From: Actinomycetota bacterium
Lineage (GTDB): Bacteria; Actinomycetota; Actinomycetes; Nanopelagicales; Nanopelagicaceae
Direction: 5' to 3'
Length of the DNA stretch: 5,087 bases
NCBI GenBank assembly: GCA_947452525.1
Contig: CANGCW010000079.1
Location: 1-5,087 of the forward strand
Part shown: one piece after another, positions 1-5,087 of the stretch
How the letters are laid out: the number at the start of each line of letters is the position of its first letter
How positions within the stretch are numbered: position 1 is the first letter of the stretch
The notes under the pieces: model-generated
What the model was told of the DNA's origin: nothing
The model's input: only the letters and a program-made list of their open reading frames with translations
The model's database searches: none
Made by a program: the position numbers and the translations under genes

Positions 1-287
1 ATCCACTTCTCTATCTTCTCAAAGGGCTCATCTGCCCCTTTAATCGCATCACTTAAGCGATGCGTGTAAGAAGCAAGCTCCTCGATAACGAGATCTGCGA
101 CGAGATCTGCCGAGCTGGCGAAATATTCATAGATAGATGTACGTGCTAAACCCGCCTTCGCCGCGACCGCAGCAACCGTTACCGCCTGTGCACCTTCAGT
201 CAGTGCAAGCTCCATCGCCGCATTGATGAGTTGTCCGCGACGTAGTTCGCGGTGCTCGCCAATCGTTGGAGCGGAGATCTTTGGCAT
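1..287 (-). CDS. TetR/AcrR-family transcriptional regulator, N-terminal 95 residues (3' end cut by window edge)
   Basis: This is the start of a one-component DNA-binding repressor; TetR proteins are dimers that leave DNA when the C-terminal domain binds a small ligand. The ATG at 287-285 opens a frame that runs off the left edge without a stop. Residues about 13-60 form the TetR DNA-binding domain: helix 1 around RGQLINAAMELALTEG (17-32), then the helix-turn-helix around VAAVAAKAGLARTSIYEYFA (38-57), with the typical G46, the S51-I52-Y53 recognition helix and the Y55-F56 end. The ligand-binding domain is almost wholly outside the window, so the effector cannot be guessed. It starts 7 bases after the DMT transporter stop, and TAAAGGGG (307-300 on this strand) is a likely, slightly distant, Shine-Dalgarno. 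Co-transcription suggests it regulates the transporter or its own operon; that is inference. The family call is secure. Confidence 0.93.
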   Translation of the reverse strand, partial: MPKISAPTIGEHRELRRGQLINAAMELALTEGAQAVTVAAVAAKAGLARTSIYEYFASSADLVADLVIEELASYTHRLSDAIKGADEPFEKIEKW

Positions 288-294
288 GGCTAAA

Positions 295-1230
295 TTATGC
301 CCCTTTACCGAGGCGACGGGAACCATCAAAGTAGCGACTAATAGCGATAGATCCGAGGGTAATCACGGTTCCGAAGATGAGATTAGCGCTCACCGTTGTA
401 TTCGCAGCAGGGGCGAGCCAATCAAGTAGAAGCGCACCAGTGAGTTGACCCGTGACGCTGAAGAGTACGAAGTTTAAGACTCCGAGTGACTTAACCACAT
501 GAGCTGATGTCGAGATGAAGATCAATCCGATTGTTCCACCGGTGTAAACCCAGAAGCTATGTGGCAGGGGTCCGATACTTCCGCCATTTGCCAAGTTCAC
601 TGCAAGTGCGATCAGAAGAACGATAGTTCCCATCAAGAAGTTGAGAAATGCGGTTGCAAGTGGACGACGAGTTACAACATTGACGCGAGCATTAAGTGCT
701 TGTTGGAATGCGACGATTACGCCGACGGTAACGGCGAAGATCACCGGCAGCGCTTTAAAGTTTCCATTCGATAACTTGGGAAAGACCGCAACTGTCACGG
801 CGAAGAGCGTCATTACCGCAGCAAAGACGCGTGGCGCCGTAATCTGCTTCTTTCCGCTTGGACTGATGCCCAACTTATCCACTACTAGCGATGCAACAGT
901 CTGGCCACCCACTGTGGCGATCGTGAAGATTGCTACTCCGATGATCGGAACAGCGCCACTCTGAGTTGCAACGAAGAAGCCGCCACCCATTCCGCCAATT
1001 AACTCCCACCAACCGAGTTGGCGAGTGCGATAACCCTTATAAAGCGCCTTTAGGCCTTCGCGCTCATCTTTAAAGGCAAAGCAGAGGAACCAGAGGATCA
1101 GCCAGCCAGAGAGAAATGAGATGACGGCAGCAGCGATTCCATTATGAATATCTTTGGAGAGTTGACCATTGAGTCGTGATTGGAGCGCGGTCAGCGCACC
1201 AACGAAGAGTGCGAGCAGCCCGTTAAACAT
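295..1230 (-). CDS. DMT-superfamily membrane transporter, YdcZ/DUF606 family, duplicated form
   Basis: A 311-residue very hydrophobic protein with about ten membrane helices, placed in the YdcZ (DUF606) branch of the drug/metabolite transporter superfamily. Many members have one ~150-residue unit; this has two in tandem. In the first half LQSRLNGQL (16-24) and GGQTVASLVVDKLG (108-121) match, in the second half, FQQALNARV (175-183) and TGQLTGALLLDWLA (260-273), including the paired Q-x-x-L-N motif (Q17/N21 and Q176/N180) and an aspartate in each (D118, D270). A Gly-rich turn, GGMGGGFF (79-86), parallels YTGGTIGLIF (229-238). The substrate is not known for most of the family. The gene starts 3 bases after the LCP stop with no evident Shine-Dalgarno, so translation probably depends on ribosomes finishing the LCP gene. 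It is followed after 7 bases by a TetR regulator, a common pairing for efflux transporters. Family confident, function open. Confidence 0.9.
   Translation of the reverse strand: MFNGLLALFVGALTALQSRLNGQLSKDIHNGIAAAVISFLSGWLILWFLCFAFKDEREGLKALYKGYRTRQLGWWELIGGMGGGFFVATQSGAVPIIGVAIFTIATVGGQTVASLVVDKLGISPSGKKQITAPRVFAAVMTLFAVTVAVFPKLSNGNFKALPVIFAVTVGVIVAFQQALNARVNVVTRRPLATAFLNFLMGTIVLLIALAVNLANGGSIGPLPHSFWVYTGGTIGLIFISTSAHVVKSLGVLNFVLFSVTGQLTGALLLDWLAPAANTTVSANLIFGTVITLGSIAISRYFDGSRRLGKGA
300..307 (-). promoter_or_regulatory. Possible Shine-Dalgarno for the TetR gene
   Basis: On the minus strand TAAAGGGG lies inside the last codons of the DMT transporter gene, with 12 bases between it and the ATG at 287. 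The spacing is longer than the usual 5-10 bases, but no better purine run exists. It supports the ATG at 287 as the start and suggests that translation of the two genes is linked. Confidence 0.4.
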
Positions 1231-1233
1231 CTC

Positions 1234-2385
1234 TTAGTTCACACAAGGAATTGTGCCACCATCAACGGCCTTACCGTTGGCTAGGTGAGCGTAATTAAAC
1301 TTCGTCGCCTTTGGCTTAGGTGTTGCCGATGGCGTTGCGGTTCCAGTCGCCTTGATAACAGGCGCAGGATAGAAGAGATCATGAACAAACTTCTGAATTG
1401 TGGGTAGGTCGACGAGATTAACACTCTGACGGTTACGCATCGCATAACCCTCAATCGGAAGGGTATTGAACTTGATCTTTCCACCGGTAAGCGCCTTCGC
1501 CTGAGGCAAGAATCCAAGTACATCGAAGCCGGCATCGATGACGACATCCTTCTTCGCAACCTTCATTAACGCGTTGAGCTTAGAGAGATCACCGAAGATT
1601 CCCTGACTTCTAAACTTGGTAATAACACCAGTGATAAAGGCTTGTTGGCGGTGTGTGCGATCGAGGTCGCCATTAGGAAGTCCATGGCGCTGACGAACAA
1701 ACTTCAACGCATCTACGCCAGAGATGGTCTGGAGTCCTGCAGGAAATACTGCGCCGGAGTATTGGAGATCATTCACCGCGCGGTTGAGACAGACCTGAAT
1801 ACCACCGAGTGCGGTTGCGAGATCGTAGAAGCCGACGAGATTCACTTCAGCGAAGTGGTCGATTGGGACATTAAAGAGAGAAGTAACGGTTGCGATTGTT
1901 GCAGTGCGTCCTGCCTCACGGCTCTGAGCCTCGAGCGCTGCTCCACGGATACCTTGCTTGTAAAGCTCGGTCTCCTTCATGTACTTCGCGTAACCATATG
2001 CCTCTTTAATCTTCTTCATTCCTTGACCAGGAACATTGACGTAGTCATCGCGAGGAATGGAGACAGCTACGGCGCTCTTGCCATCGGCAGGAATGTGAAT
2101 CAGGATCAAAGTATTGGTGTTGTAGCCGCCGATAGAGCTACTTGAACCGACGTGCATCAAATCGAGAAGTTTGCGTGGGAGATCATTTCCGTTGTTGTCG
2201 CGGCGTGAATCTAGGCCGATGAGAAGGATGTTGGTATCGCCATGTACTGACTTTGCGGTGCCTTTGAGAGCGCTGGAACGGAGGAAGGCGCCACCAGTGA
2301 AGCGAACTCCAGCAAAGAGCACGGCAGAGAGAAATACTGTGCCGACGGAGAGGACCGCAAATGTCTTAGTTGTTCTACTGCGCAT
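1234..2385 (-). CDS. LytR-CpsA-Psr (LCP) family protein, cell-wall glycopolymer ligase
   Basis: A 383-residue protein of the LCP family, whose members transfer undecaprenyl-linked glycopolymers (teichoic acid, capsule, arabinogalactan) onto peptidoglycan outside the membrane. A single N-terminal helix (about 8-28) anchors it with the catalytic domain outside. The LCP core is complete: NILLIGLDSRR (52-62), NTLILIHIP (91-99), VSIPRDDYV (108-116), KKIKEAYGYA (124-133), DHFAEVNLVGFYDLATALGG (176-195), and the signature FVRQRHG (229-235) with D240, D242, R243, R246 and Q247. The charged residues that bind the lipid pyrophosphate in known LCP structures (D59, R61, R112, R231, R233, R243) all appear present. 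A Pro/Thr/Ala/Lys-rich stretch (340-361) leads to a short tail. The only two cysteines, C199 in the core and C381 near the end, could form a disulfide. No LytR_C domain is seen. It heads the DMT-TetR unit and appears to be leaderless. Which polymer it attaches cannot be told. Confidence 0.95.
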   Translation of the reverse strand: MRSRTTKTFAVLSVGTVFLSAVLFAGVRFTGGAFLRSSALKGTAKSVHGDTNILLIGLDSRRDNNGNDLPRKLLDLMHVGSSSSIGGYNTNTLILIHIPADGKSAVAVSIPRDDYVNVPGQGMKKIKEAYGYAKYMKETELYKQGIRGAALEAQSREAGRTATIATVTSLFNVPIDHFAEVNLVGFYDLATALGGIQVCLNRAVNDLQYSGAVFPAGLQTISGVDALKFVRQRHGLPNGDLDRTHRQQAFITGVITKFRSQGIFGDLSKLNALMKVAKKDVVIDAGFDVLGFLPQAKALTGGKIKFNTLPIEGYAMRNRQSVNLVDLPTIQKFVHDLFYPAPVIKATGTATPSATPKPKATKFNYAHLANGKAVDGGTIPCVN

Positions 2386-2392
2386 TTGGTAA

Positions 2393-2398
2393 ATGATA
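2393..2398 (-). promoter_or_regulatory. Putative -10 element of a leaderless promoter for the LCP operon
   Basis: On the minus strand TATCAT (close to TATAAT) ends 7 bases before the A of the LCP start codon at 2385, so transcription would begin at or next to the ATG. No Shine-Dalgarno lies in those bases (TTACCAA). No convincing -35 hexamer is found at 16-18 bases upstream (around 2416-2421). The placement of the -10 fits the leaderless genes common in Actinomycetota. It is a short motif and not proven. Confidence 0.5.
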
Positions 2399-2411
2399 CC
2401 GCCCCCACCCC
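2399..2411 (-). other. G-run tract between the divergent promoters
   Basis: Read on the minus strand this is GGGGTGGGGGCGG, the most G-rich stretch in the window. It fills the spacer between the two divergent -10 elements, where the -35 contacts of both promoters would be expected to begin. It could be a regulator site or stiff spacer DNA; at most a weak two-layer quadruplex could form. The function is unknown. Confidence 0.3.
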
Positions 2412-2419
2412 TTCTCGAT

Positions 2420-2425
2420 TAAACT
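2420..2425 (+). promoter_or_regulatory. Putative -10 element of a leaderless promoter for the small membrane protein/MFS operon
   Basis: TAAACT fits the TAnnnT pattern of actinobacterial -10 elements and ends 6 bases before the ATG at 2432. The bases between (CACAAC) hold no Shine-Dalgarno, so the mRNA is probably leaderless. The expected -35 position (about 2397-2402) shows no TTGACA-like sequence and overlaps the -10 of the opposite promoter. Confidence 0.5.
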
Positions 2426-2431
2426 CACAAC

Positions 2432-2812
2432 ATGAGCAGAGTCAGCGAATTTAATACGCGGTTAGCGAAGAGAATCACCTCAGGCGTGGCCACCATGTGG
2501 TGTGCCTACATCTTCGCTGCGATTGCCCTCATCTCTCTGCCACAAGCTATCGCTAGTAGAAACGCCATCACTATCGTCTCCTGGATTGCTCAGACCTTTC
2601 TCCAGCTCGTTCTCCTCTCCATCATTATGGTGGGGCAGAACGCATCCTCAGCAAATGTTGAGCAGAAGATCACTGAGACCCACACAGCAAGCCTGGGTGA
2701 GTTCGAGTTAGCGAAAGAGGCTCGCGCTATCGCAACACAGGAGCTCGCCGAGTTAAAAGAGTTGGCGCGAGATATCCACCGCGTCATCTCAGATATTGAA
2801 GGCAAGAAGTAA
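2432..2812 (+). CDS. Conserved-looking small membrane protein of unknown function, two helices plus charged helical tail
   Basis: A 126-residue protein I cannot name with certainty. A short basic N-terminus (R3, R10, K13, R14) is followed by helix 1 (about 20-41, with M22-W23-C24-A25-Y26 and SLPQAI at 35-40), a short loop (42-47), and helix 2 (about 48-67, with WIAQTFLQLVLL at 51-62) ending in VGQN (67-70). From about 75 to 124 it is polar, rich in Ala, Glu and Lys, and likely one long cytoplasmic helix or coiled coil (for example ATQELAELKELARDIHRV, 101-118). The plan of two helices, a [SG]-Q-N motif at the membrane exit and a charged helical tail recalls DUF1003 proteins; this is a resemblance of layout, not a shown homology. 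The ATG at 2432 follows a leaderless-type promoter. The MFS gene begins 6 bases after its stop, so the two are probably co-transcribed and it might be an accessory partner. Confidence 0.8.
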   Translation: MSRVSEFNTRLAKRITSGVATMWCAYIFAAIALISLPQAIASRNAITIVSWIAQTFLQLVLLSIIMVGQNASSANVEQKITETHTASLGEFELAKEARAIATQELAELKELARDIHRVISDIEGKK

Positions 2813-2818
2813 TTAACG

Positions 2819-4039
2819 ATGTCCTCTCTTCGAGTGATTCTCTCAAGGCGTTACTTCAAGAGGTATCTCGCTGCCCGTTTTATATCTAACTTCGGAAATG
2901 GCATGGGCACCATCGCCCTCACCTTTGGAATCCTCCACCTCAAGGGTGGGAGCGCGAGTGAAGTGGGAATCGTCCTCGGTTCAACCATGATCGCCTTCCT
3001 CGTCTTCAGCCCACTCGGCGGAGTGATAGCCGATCGCTACGGGCGAATTCGCGTTGCGGCGCTCACAGATATTTCAGGCGGTGCAGCACTTCTCATTCAG
3101 GCGTATTACTTCAGTACTGGCCACGTCCCACTCGCACTCATGCTCGCGGTCAATATCTTCTTTGGAATAACGTGGGCGCTTTTCTGGCCGGCACTTACTG
3201 GCGTGATTCCCTCAATTATCAACGAGGAGGAGTTGCAACGCGGAAACTCCGTCGTTCAATTTGCATCAAATCTTGCGATTATCGGTGGCACAGCTATTGG
3301 TGGAGTGATTATCTCCTCACTCGGTTCGACAACAGCGCTCATCATTGATGCACTCACATTCATTATCAACGGTCTGATGATTGCAACATTCCGCCATCTC
3401 ACACCAACTCCTGCTGGCGAGTCACAGTCAGTTATGGATGATCTTCTACATGGTTGGAGAGTCTTCCTCTCCTTCCGCTGGATCGTCATCATCGTTGGCG
3501 CCTTCTCCTTTATCGTGATGTGTTGGGCTGGCGCGGAGAATGTCCTTGGACCACTCATCGCAAAAGAGAAATTCCATGGCGCATCATCATGGGCGATTGT
3601 TCTCTCTTTCGAATCAGTAGGTTTCCTCGCTGGATCGTTGATTGCGATGAGGTACCACCCGAAATACCCAATGCGCTTCTTGATGTTCAGCACCTTCTCG
3701 GTCGTCTTCTACATCGCGTCACTTATTGGGCCGATGTCGATTGCAGCAATCTCCTTCTTCGCCTTTCTCTGGGGAATCTCACTCGATCTCTGGGGTGCAA
3801 TCTGGGGTACTGCGCTTCAGACGATGGTTCCGAAGGAGGCGCTCTCACGGGTCTCTGCCTTTGATGGAATGGGCTCGCTCCTCTTCCGCCCACTTGGCCT
3901 GATGCTTGCTGCGCCCCTGAGCGAATGGGTGGGGATTCCTACAGCGCTCAAGATCTTCGCTGGTATCGCACTGGTCTTGATCATCGCTCCACTCTTCGTC
4001 CGGGATGTCTGGATGATGCAACTCTCAGATAACTCTTAG
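2819..4039 (+). CDS. MFS transporter, MFS_3/EntS-like or macrolide-efflux-like exporter
   Basis: A 406-residue, 12-helix major facilitator protein, of full usual length. The loop 2-3 signature is clear: GGVIADRYGRIR (67-78), containing the conserved D72-R73 and G75-R76. The start of helix 1 carries RFISNFGNGM (20-29), as in MFS_3 proteins, and the stretch WPALTGVIPSIINEEELQRG (123-142), followed by NSVVQFASN and a Gly-rich helix (156-162), is typical of the same group. The second half repeats it as VPKEALSRVSAFDGMGSLLF (337-356) before RPLG. A cytoplasmic link between helices 6 and 7 lies at about 191-215. The group includes enterobactin exporter EntS and macrolide efflux proteins, so proton-driven export of a drug or secreted metabolite is likely; the substrate is not readable. 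It begins 6 bases after the small membrane protein, with only a weak AAGAAG (2804-2809) as ribosome site, suggesting translational coupling. Confidence 0.92.
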   Translation: MSSLRVILSRRYFKRYLAARFISNFGNGMGTIALTFGILHLKGGSASEVGIVLGSTMIAFLVFSPLGGVIADRYGRIRVAALTDISGGAALLIQAYYFSTGHVPLALMLAVNIFFGITWALFWPALTGVIPSIINEEELQRGNSVVQFASNLAIIGGTAIGGVIISSLGSTTALIIDALTFIINGLMIATFRHLTPTPAGESQSVMDDLLHGWRVFLSFRWIVIIVGAFSFIVMCWAGAENVLGPLIAKEKFHGASSWAIVLSFESVGFLAGSLIAMRYHPKYPMRFLMFSTFSVVFYIASLIGPMSIAAISFFAFLWGISLDLWGAIWGTALQTMVPKEALSRVSAFDGMGSLLFRPLGLMLAAPLSEWVGIPTALKIFAGIALVLIIAPLFVRDVWMMQLSDNS

Positions 4040-4050
4040 GAAGGGTTAGC

Positions 4051-4078
4051 CTGACTCCAAGGCAGATGTCGTTAGATT
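4051..4078 (+). promoter_or_regulatory. Possible promoter for the HtrA-like protease gene
   Basis: CTGACT (4051-4056) resembles the -35 consensus TTGACA at four of six positions, and TAGATT (4073-4078) resembles a -10, with a 16-base spacer. Transcription would start near 4085 and give a leader of about 40 bases including the Shine-Dalgarno. Each hexamer is imperfect, so this is a candidate only. Cell-envelope stress regulation would be plausible for such a protease, but no alternative sigma factor motif is recognised. Confidence 0.35.
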
Positions 4079-4111
4079 CTCCACAGTAGAAGGTTCTCCC
4101 CAAGCACTGAT

Positions 4112-4117
4112 GAAAGG
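4112..4117 (+). promoter_or_regulatory. Shine-Dalgarno of the HtrA-like gene
   Basis: GAAAGG lies 8 bases before the ATG at 4126 and fixes that start. An earlier ATG at 4110 is in another frame and meets a stop after three codons. This is the clearest ribosome site in the window and contrasts with the leaderless or coupled starts of the other genes. Confidence 0.7.
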
Positions 4118-4125
4118 TTGAACGG

Positions 4126-5087
4126 ATGAAAATTACGAATACGTTTGCAAAGGTCACCCTAGGTTTTGTTGCAGGCGCAATGACGGTGGGCGGTATAGCA
4201 ACGGCAGCCGTAACTATCTCTTCATCGAGCGCAGTTCTCTGTTCCGATAACCGCACTGGCGCGCTATATCAAAGCAAGAATGGAACATGCTCCTCAGCGC
4301 GTAGCGCAATCACTCTTGCAAGTGGGCAGGGTTCAATCAAAGCGATCGTCGCCAAGGTATCTCCAGCAGTTGTAACCGTTGATGTGACAACACCATCCGG
4401 AGGCGATACTGGTTCGGGATCCATCATTCAGAGTACCTCTAGCTATTCATACATTCTTACAAATAACCACGTGATTGATGCTGCAATGAATGGTGGTGGA
4501 ACAGTCGCCATCGAGCTGAATAACGGCGATTCACTCGATGCATCAATCGTCGGTCGCGATGTGAATTACGACCTCGCTGTTCTCAAAGTAGCGAAGGGCA
4601 ACCTTCCTACCATCTCTATCGGTGACTCATCGGCGGTTGCAATTGGAGATCCCGTCATTGCCTTCGGCTCGCCTCTCGGTTTAGCTGGAACCGTAACAAC
4701 GGGAATTATCTCCTCTCTTAATCGCCCAGTAACCACACAACAAACAGGTGGCGTTAACTCGTATGTTGATGCGATTCAGACAGATGCGGCAATCAATCCT
4801 GGTAACTCCGGTGGCGCACTTACTGATGCCTCTGGAAATATCATCGGCGTTAACTCCGCAATCGCCTCCACTAACTCCGGCACCACAGCGCAAGCGGGCA
4901 ATATTGGACTCGGTTTTGCGATTCCGATTAACGAGGCGAAGCGCGTCTATACCGAGATTATTACCAATCCCAATCATCAAGCCGCTCGCCCATTCTTAGG
5001 CGTCGCCTTTGATAGCAACTACACAGGTAAGGGCGCGAAGGTGCTCTCACTCGTCGCTGGTGAAGCGGCGGAGAAAGCTGGAATTCC
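4126..5087 (+). CDS. HtrA/DegP-like trypsin-type serine protease (S1C), membrane-anchored, C-terminus cut by window edge
   Basis: The first 320 residues of an HtrA-type protease, which degrades or processes misfolded proteins outside the cytoplasmic membrane. An N-terminal hydrophobic segment (about 5-37) is a signal anchor or signal peptide. Residues 39-64 form a small linker with two cysteines, C39 and C55, in a pattern unusual for plain HtrA linkers. The protease domain begins near 66 and has a complete triad: H115 in TNNHVI (112-117), D149 in NYDLAVLKV (147-155) and S228 in NPGNSGGAL (224-232). IGDPVIAFGSPLGLAGTVTTG (173-193) and GLGFAIPI (261-268) are standard HtrA landmarks. A PDZ domain begins at RPFLGVAF (288-295) and is still open at the edge (GEAAEKAGI, 312-320). 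The activation loop around 200-211 is of moderate length. It has its own Shine-Dalgarno and possibly its own promoter. No lipobox: C39 is preceded by Val-Leu. HtrA versus DegP/PepD-type naming cannot be settled without the C-terminus. Confidence 0.95.
   Translation, partial: MKITNTFAKVTLGFVAGAMTVGGIATAAVTISSSSAVLCSDNRTGALYQSKNGTCSSARSAITLASGQGSIKAIVAKVSPAVVTVDVTTPSGGDTGSGSIIQSTSSYSYILTNNHVIDAAMNGGGTVAIELNNGDSLDASIVGRDVNYDLAVLKVAKGNLPTISIGDSSAVAIGDPVIAFGSPLGLAGTVTTGIISSLNRPVTTQQTGGVNSYVDAIQTDAAINPGNSGGALTDASGNIIGVNSAIASTNSGTTAQAGNIGLGFAIPINEAKRVYTEIITNPNHQAARPFLGVAFDSNYTGKGAKVLSLVAGEAAEKAGI

Larger units (their letters stand above)
4040..4125 (+). other. Intergenic gap between the MFS and HtrA-like genes
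   Basis: This 86-base stretch is the longest non-coding segment in the window. It holds a possible sigma-A promoter and the Shine-Dalgarno of the protease gene. No strong Rho-independent terminator for the MFS gene is visible: the only hairpin (4049-4063) has a 4-bp stem and no T-run. Read-through from the MFS operon is therefore possible. Confidence 0.6.

Noticed and set aside
45..64. Inverted repeat CGCATC-8-GATGCG
   Set aside because: It lies wholly inside the TetR coding frame (residues about 75-81) with no T-run and no nearby gene end. It is best explained by chance in the codons.
88..110. Direct repeat of ACGAGATCTGC separated by one base
   Set aside because: It encodes ADLVADLV in the TetR protein, a normal helix sequence after the helix-turn-helix. 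Two copies do not make a repeat array.
559..964. Two plus-strand open frames (71 and 107 residues) inside the DMT transporter gene
   Set aside because: They overlap each other and the well-supported transporter on the other strand, and their translations show no recognisable family.
1642..2145. Plus-strand open frame of 167 residues inside the LCP gene
   Set aside because: The minus-strand LCP motifs cover the entire region. The plus-strand translation is rich in Cys and low-plausibility composition, with no domain seen.
3256..3693. Long open frame on the minus strand inside the MFS gene, 145 residues
   Set aside because: The opposite frame encodes a clear 12-helix MFS protein throughout. 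The minus-strand product has no recognisable domain and no ribosome site, so it is a shadow frame.
4049..4063. Possible terminator hairpin after the MFS gene
   Set aside because: The stem GCCT/AGGC has only 4 bp with a 7-base loop and no following T-run, so it is too weak to call a terminator.
4228..4245. Lipoprotein signal at C39 of the HtrA-like protein
   Set aside because: The residues before the cysteine are Ala-Val-Leu. A lipobox needs a small residue (Gly, Ala or Ser) at -1, so lipid attachment is unlikely.

Overview
The window looks like an ordinary chromosomal stretch from a mid-GC (roughly half G+C by eye) member of the Actinomycetota. The evidence is a LytR-CpsA-Psr (LCP) wall-assembly protein with an actinobacterial style of N-terminal anchor and Pro/Thr/Ala tail, a membrane-anchored trypsin-like HtrA protease, tightly packed genes, and promoters that appear to give leaderless mRNAs. 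A streamlined lineage such as the freshwater Nanopelagicales (acI) would fit, but no rRNA or marker gene is present to prove it.

Layout. Six protein genes fill almost the whole window. On the minus strand, reading leftwards from about 2385, come an LCP-family protein (1234-2385), a YdcZ/DUF606-type DMT transporter (295-1230) and a TetR-family repressor (1-287, cut by the window edge). Gaps of only 3 and 7 bases mark these as one transcription unit. A 46-base divergent region (2386-2431) separates them from the plus-strand genes. These are a small two-helix membrane protein with a charged helical tail (2432-2812) and, 6 bases on, a 12-helix MFS exporter of the MFS_3/EntS-like type (2819-4039). 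After an 86-base gap with a possible promoter and a good Shine-Dalgarno comes the HtrA-like serine protease (4126 to the right edge, cut early in its PDZ domain).

How they fit together. All but the TetR protein are predicted to sit in or across the membrane: wall polymer attachment (LCP), small-molecule transport (DMT, MFS) and envelope protein quality control (HtrA). The TetR gene lies directly behind the DMT transporter and is the obvious candidate to control that transporter or its whole operon, but the ligand is unknown. The small membrane protein and the MFS exporter are probably co-transcribed.

I see no mobile element, CRISPR array, tRNA, rRNA or integration site. I found no clearly new system. 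The points most worth a second look are the compact back-to-back leaderless promoters at 2386-2431, the two-cysteine module inserted between the anchor and the protease domain of the HtrA protein, and the uncharacterised small membrane protein next to the exporter.
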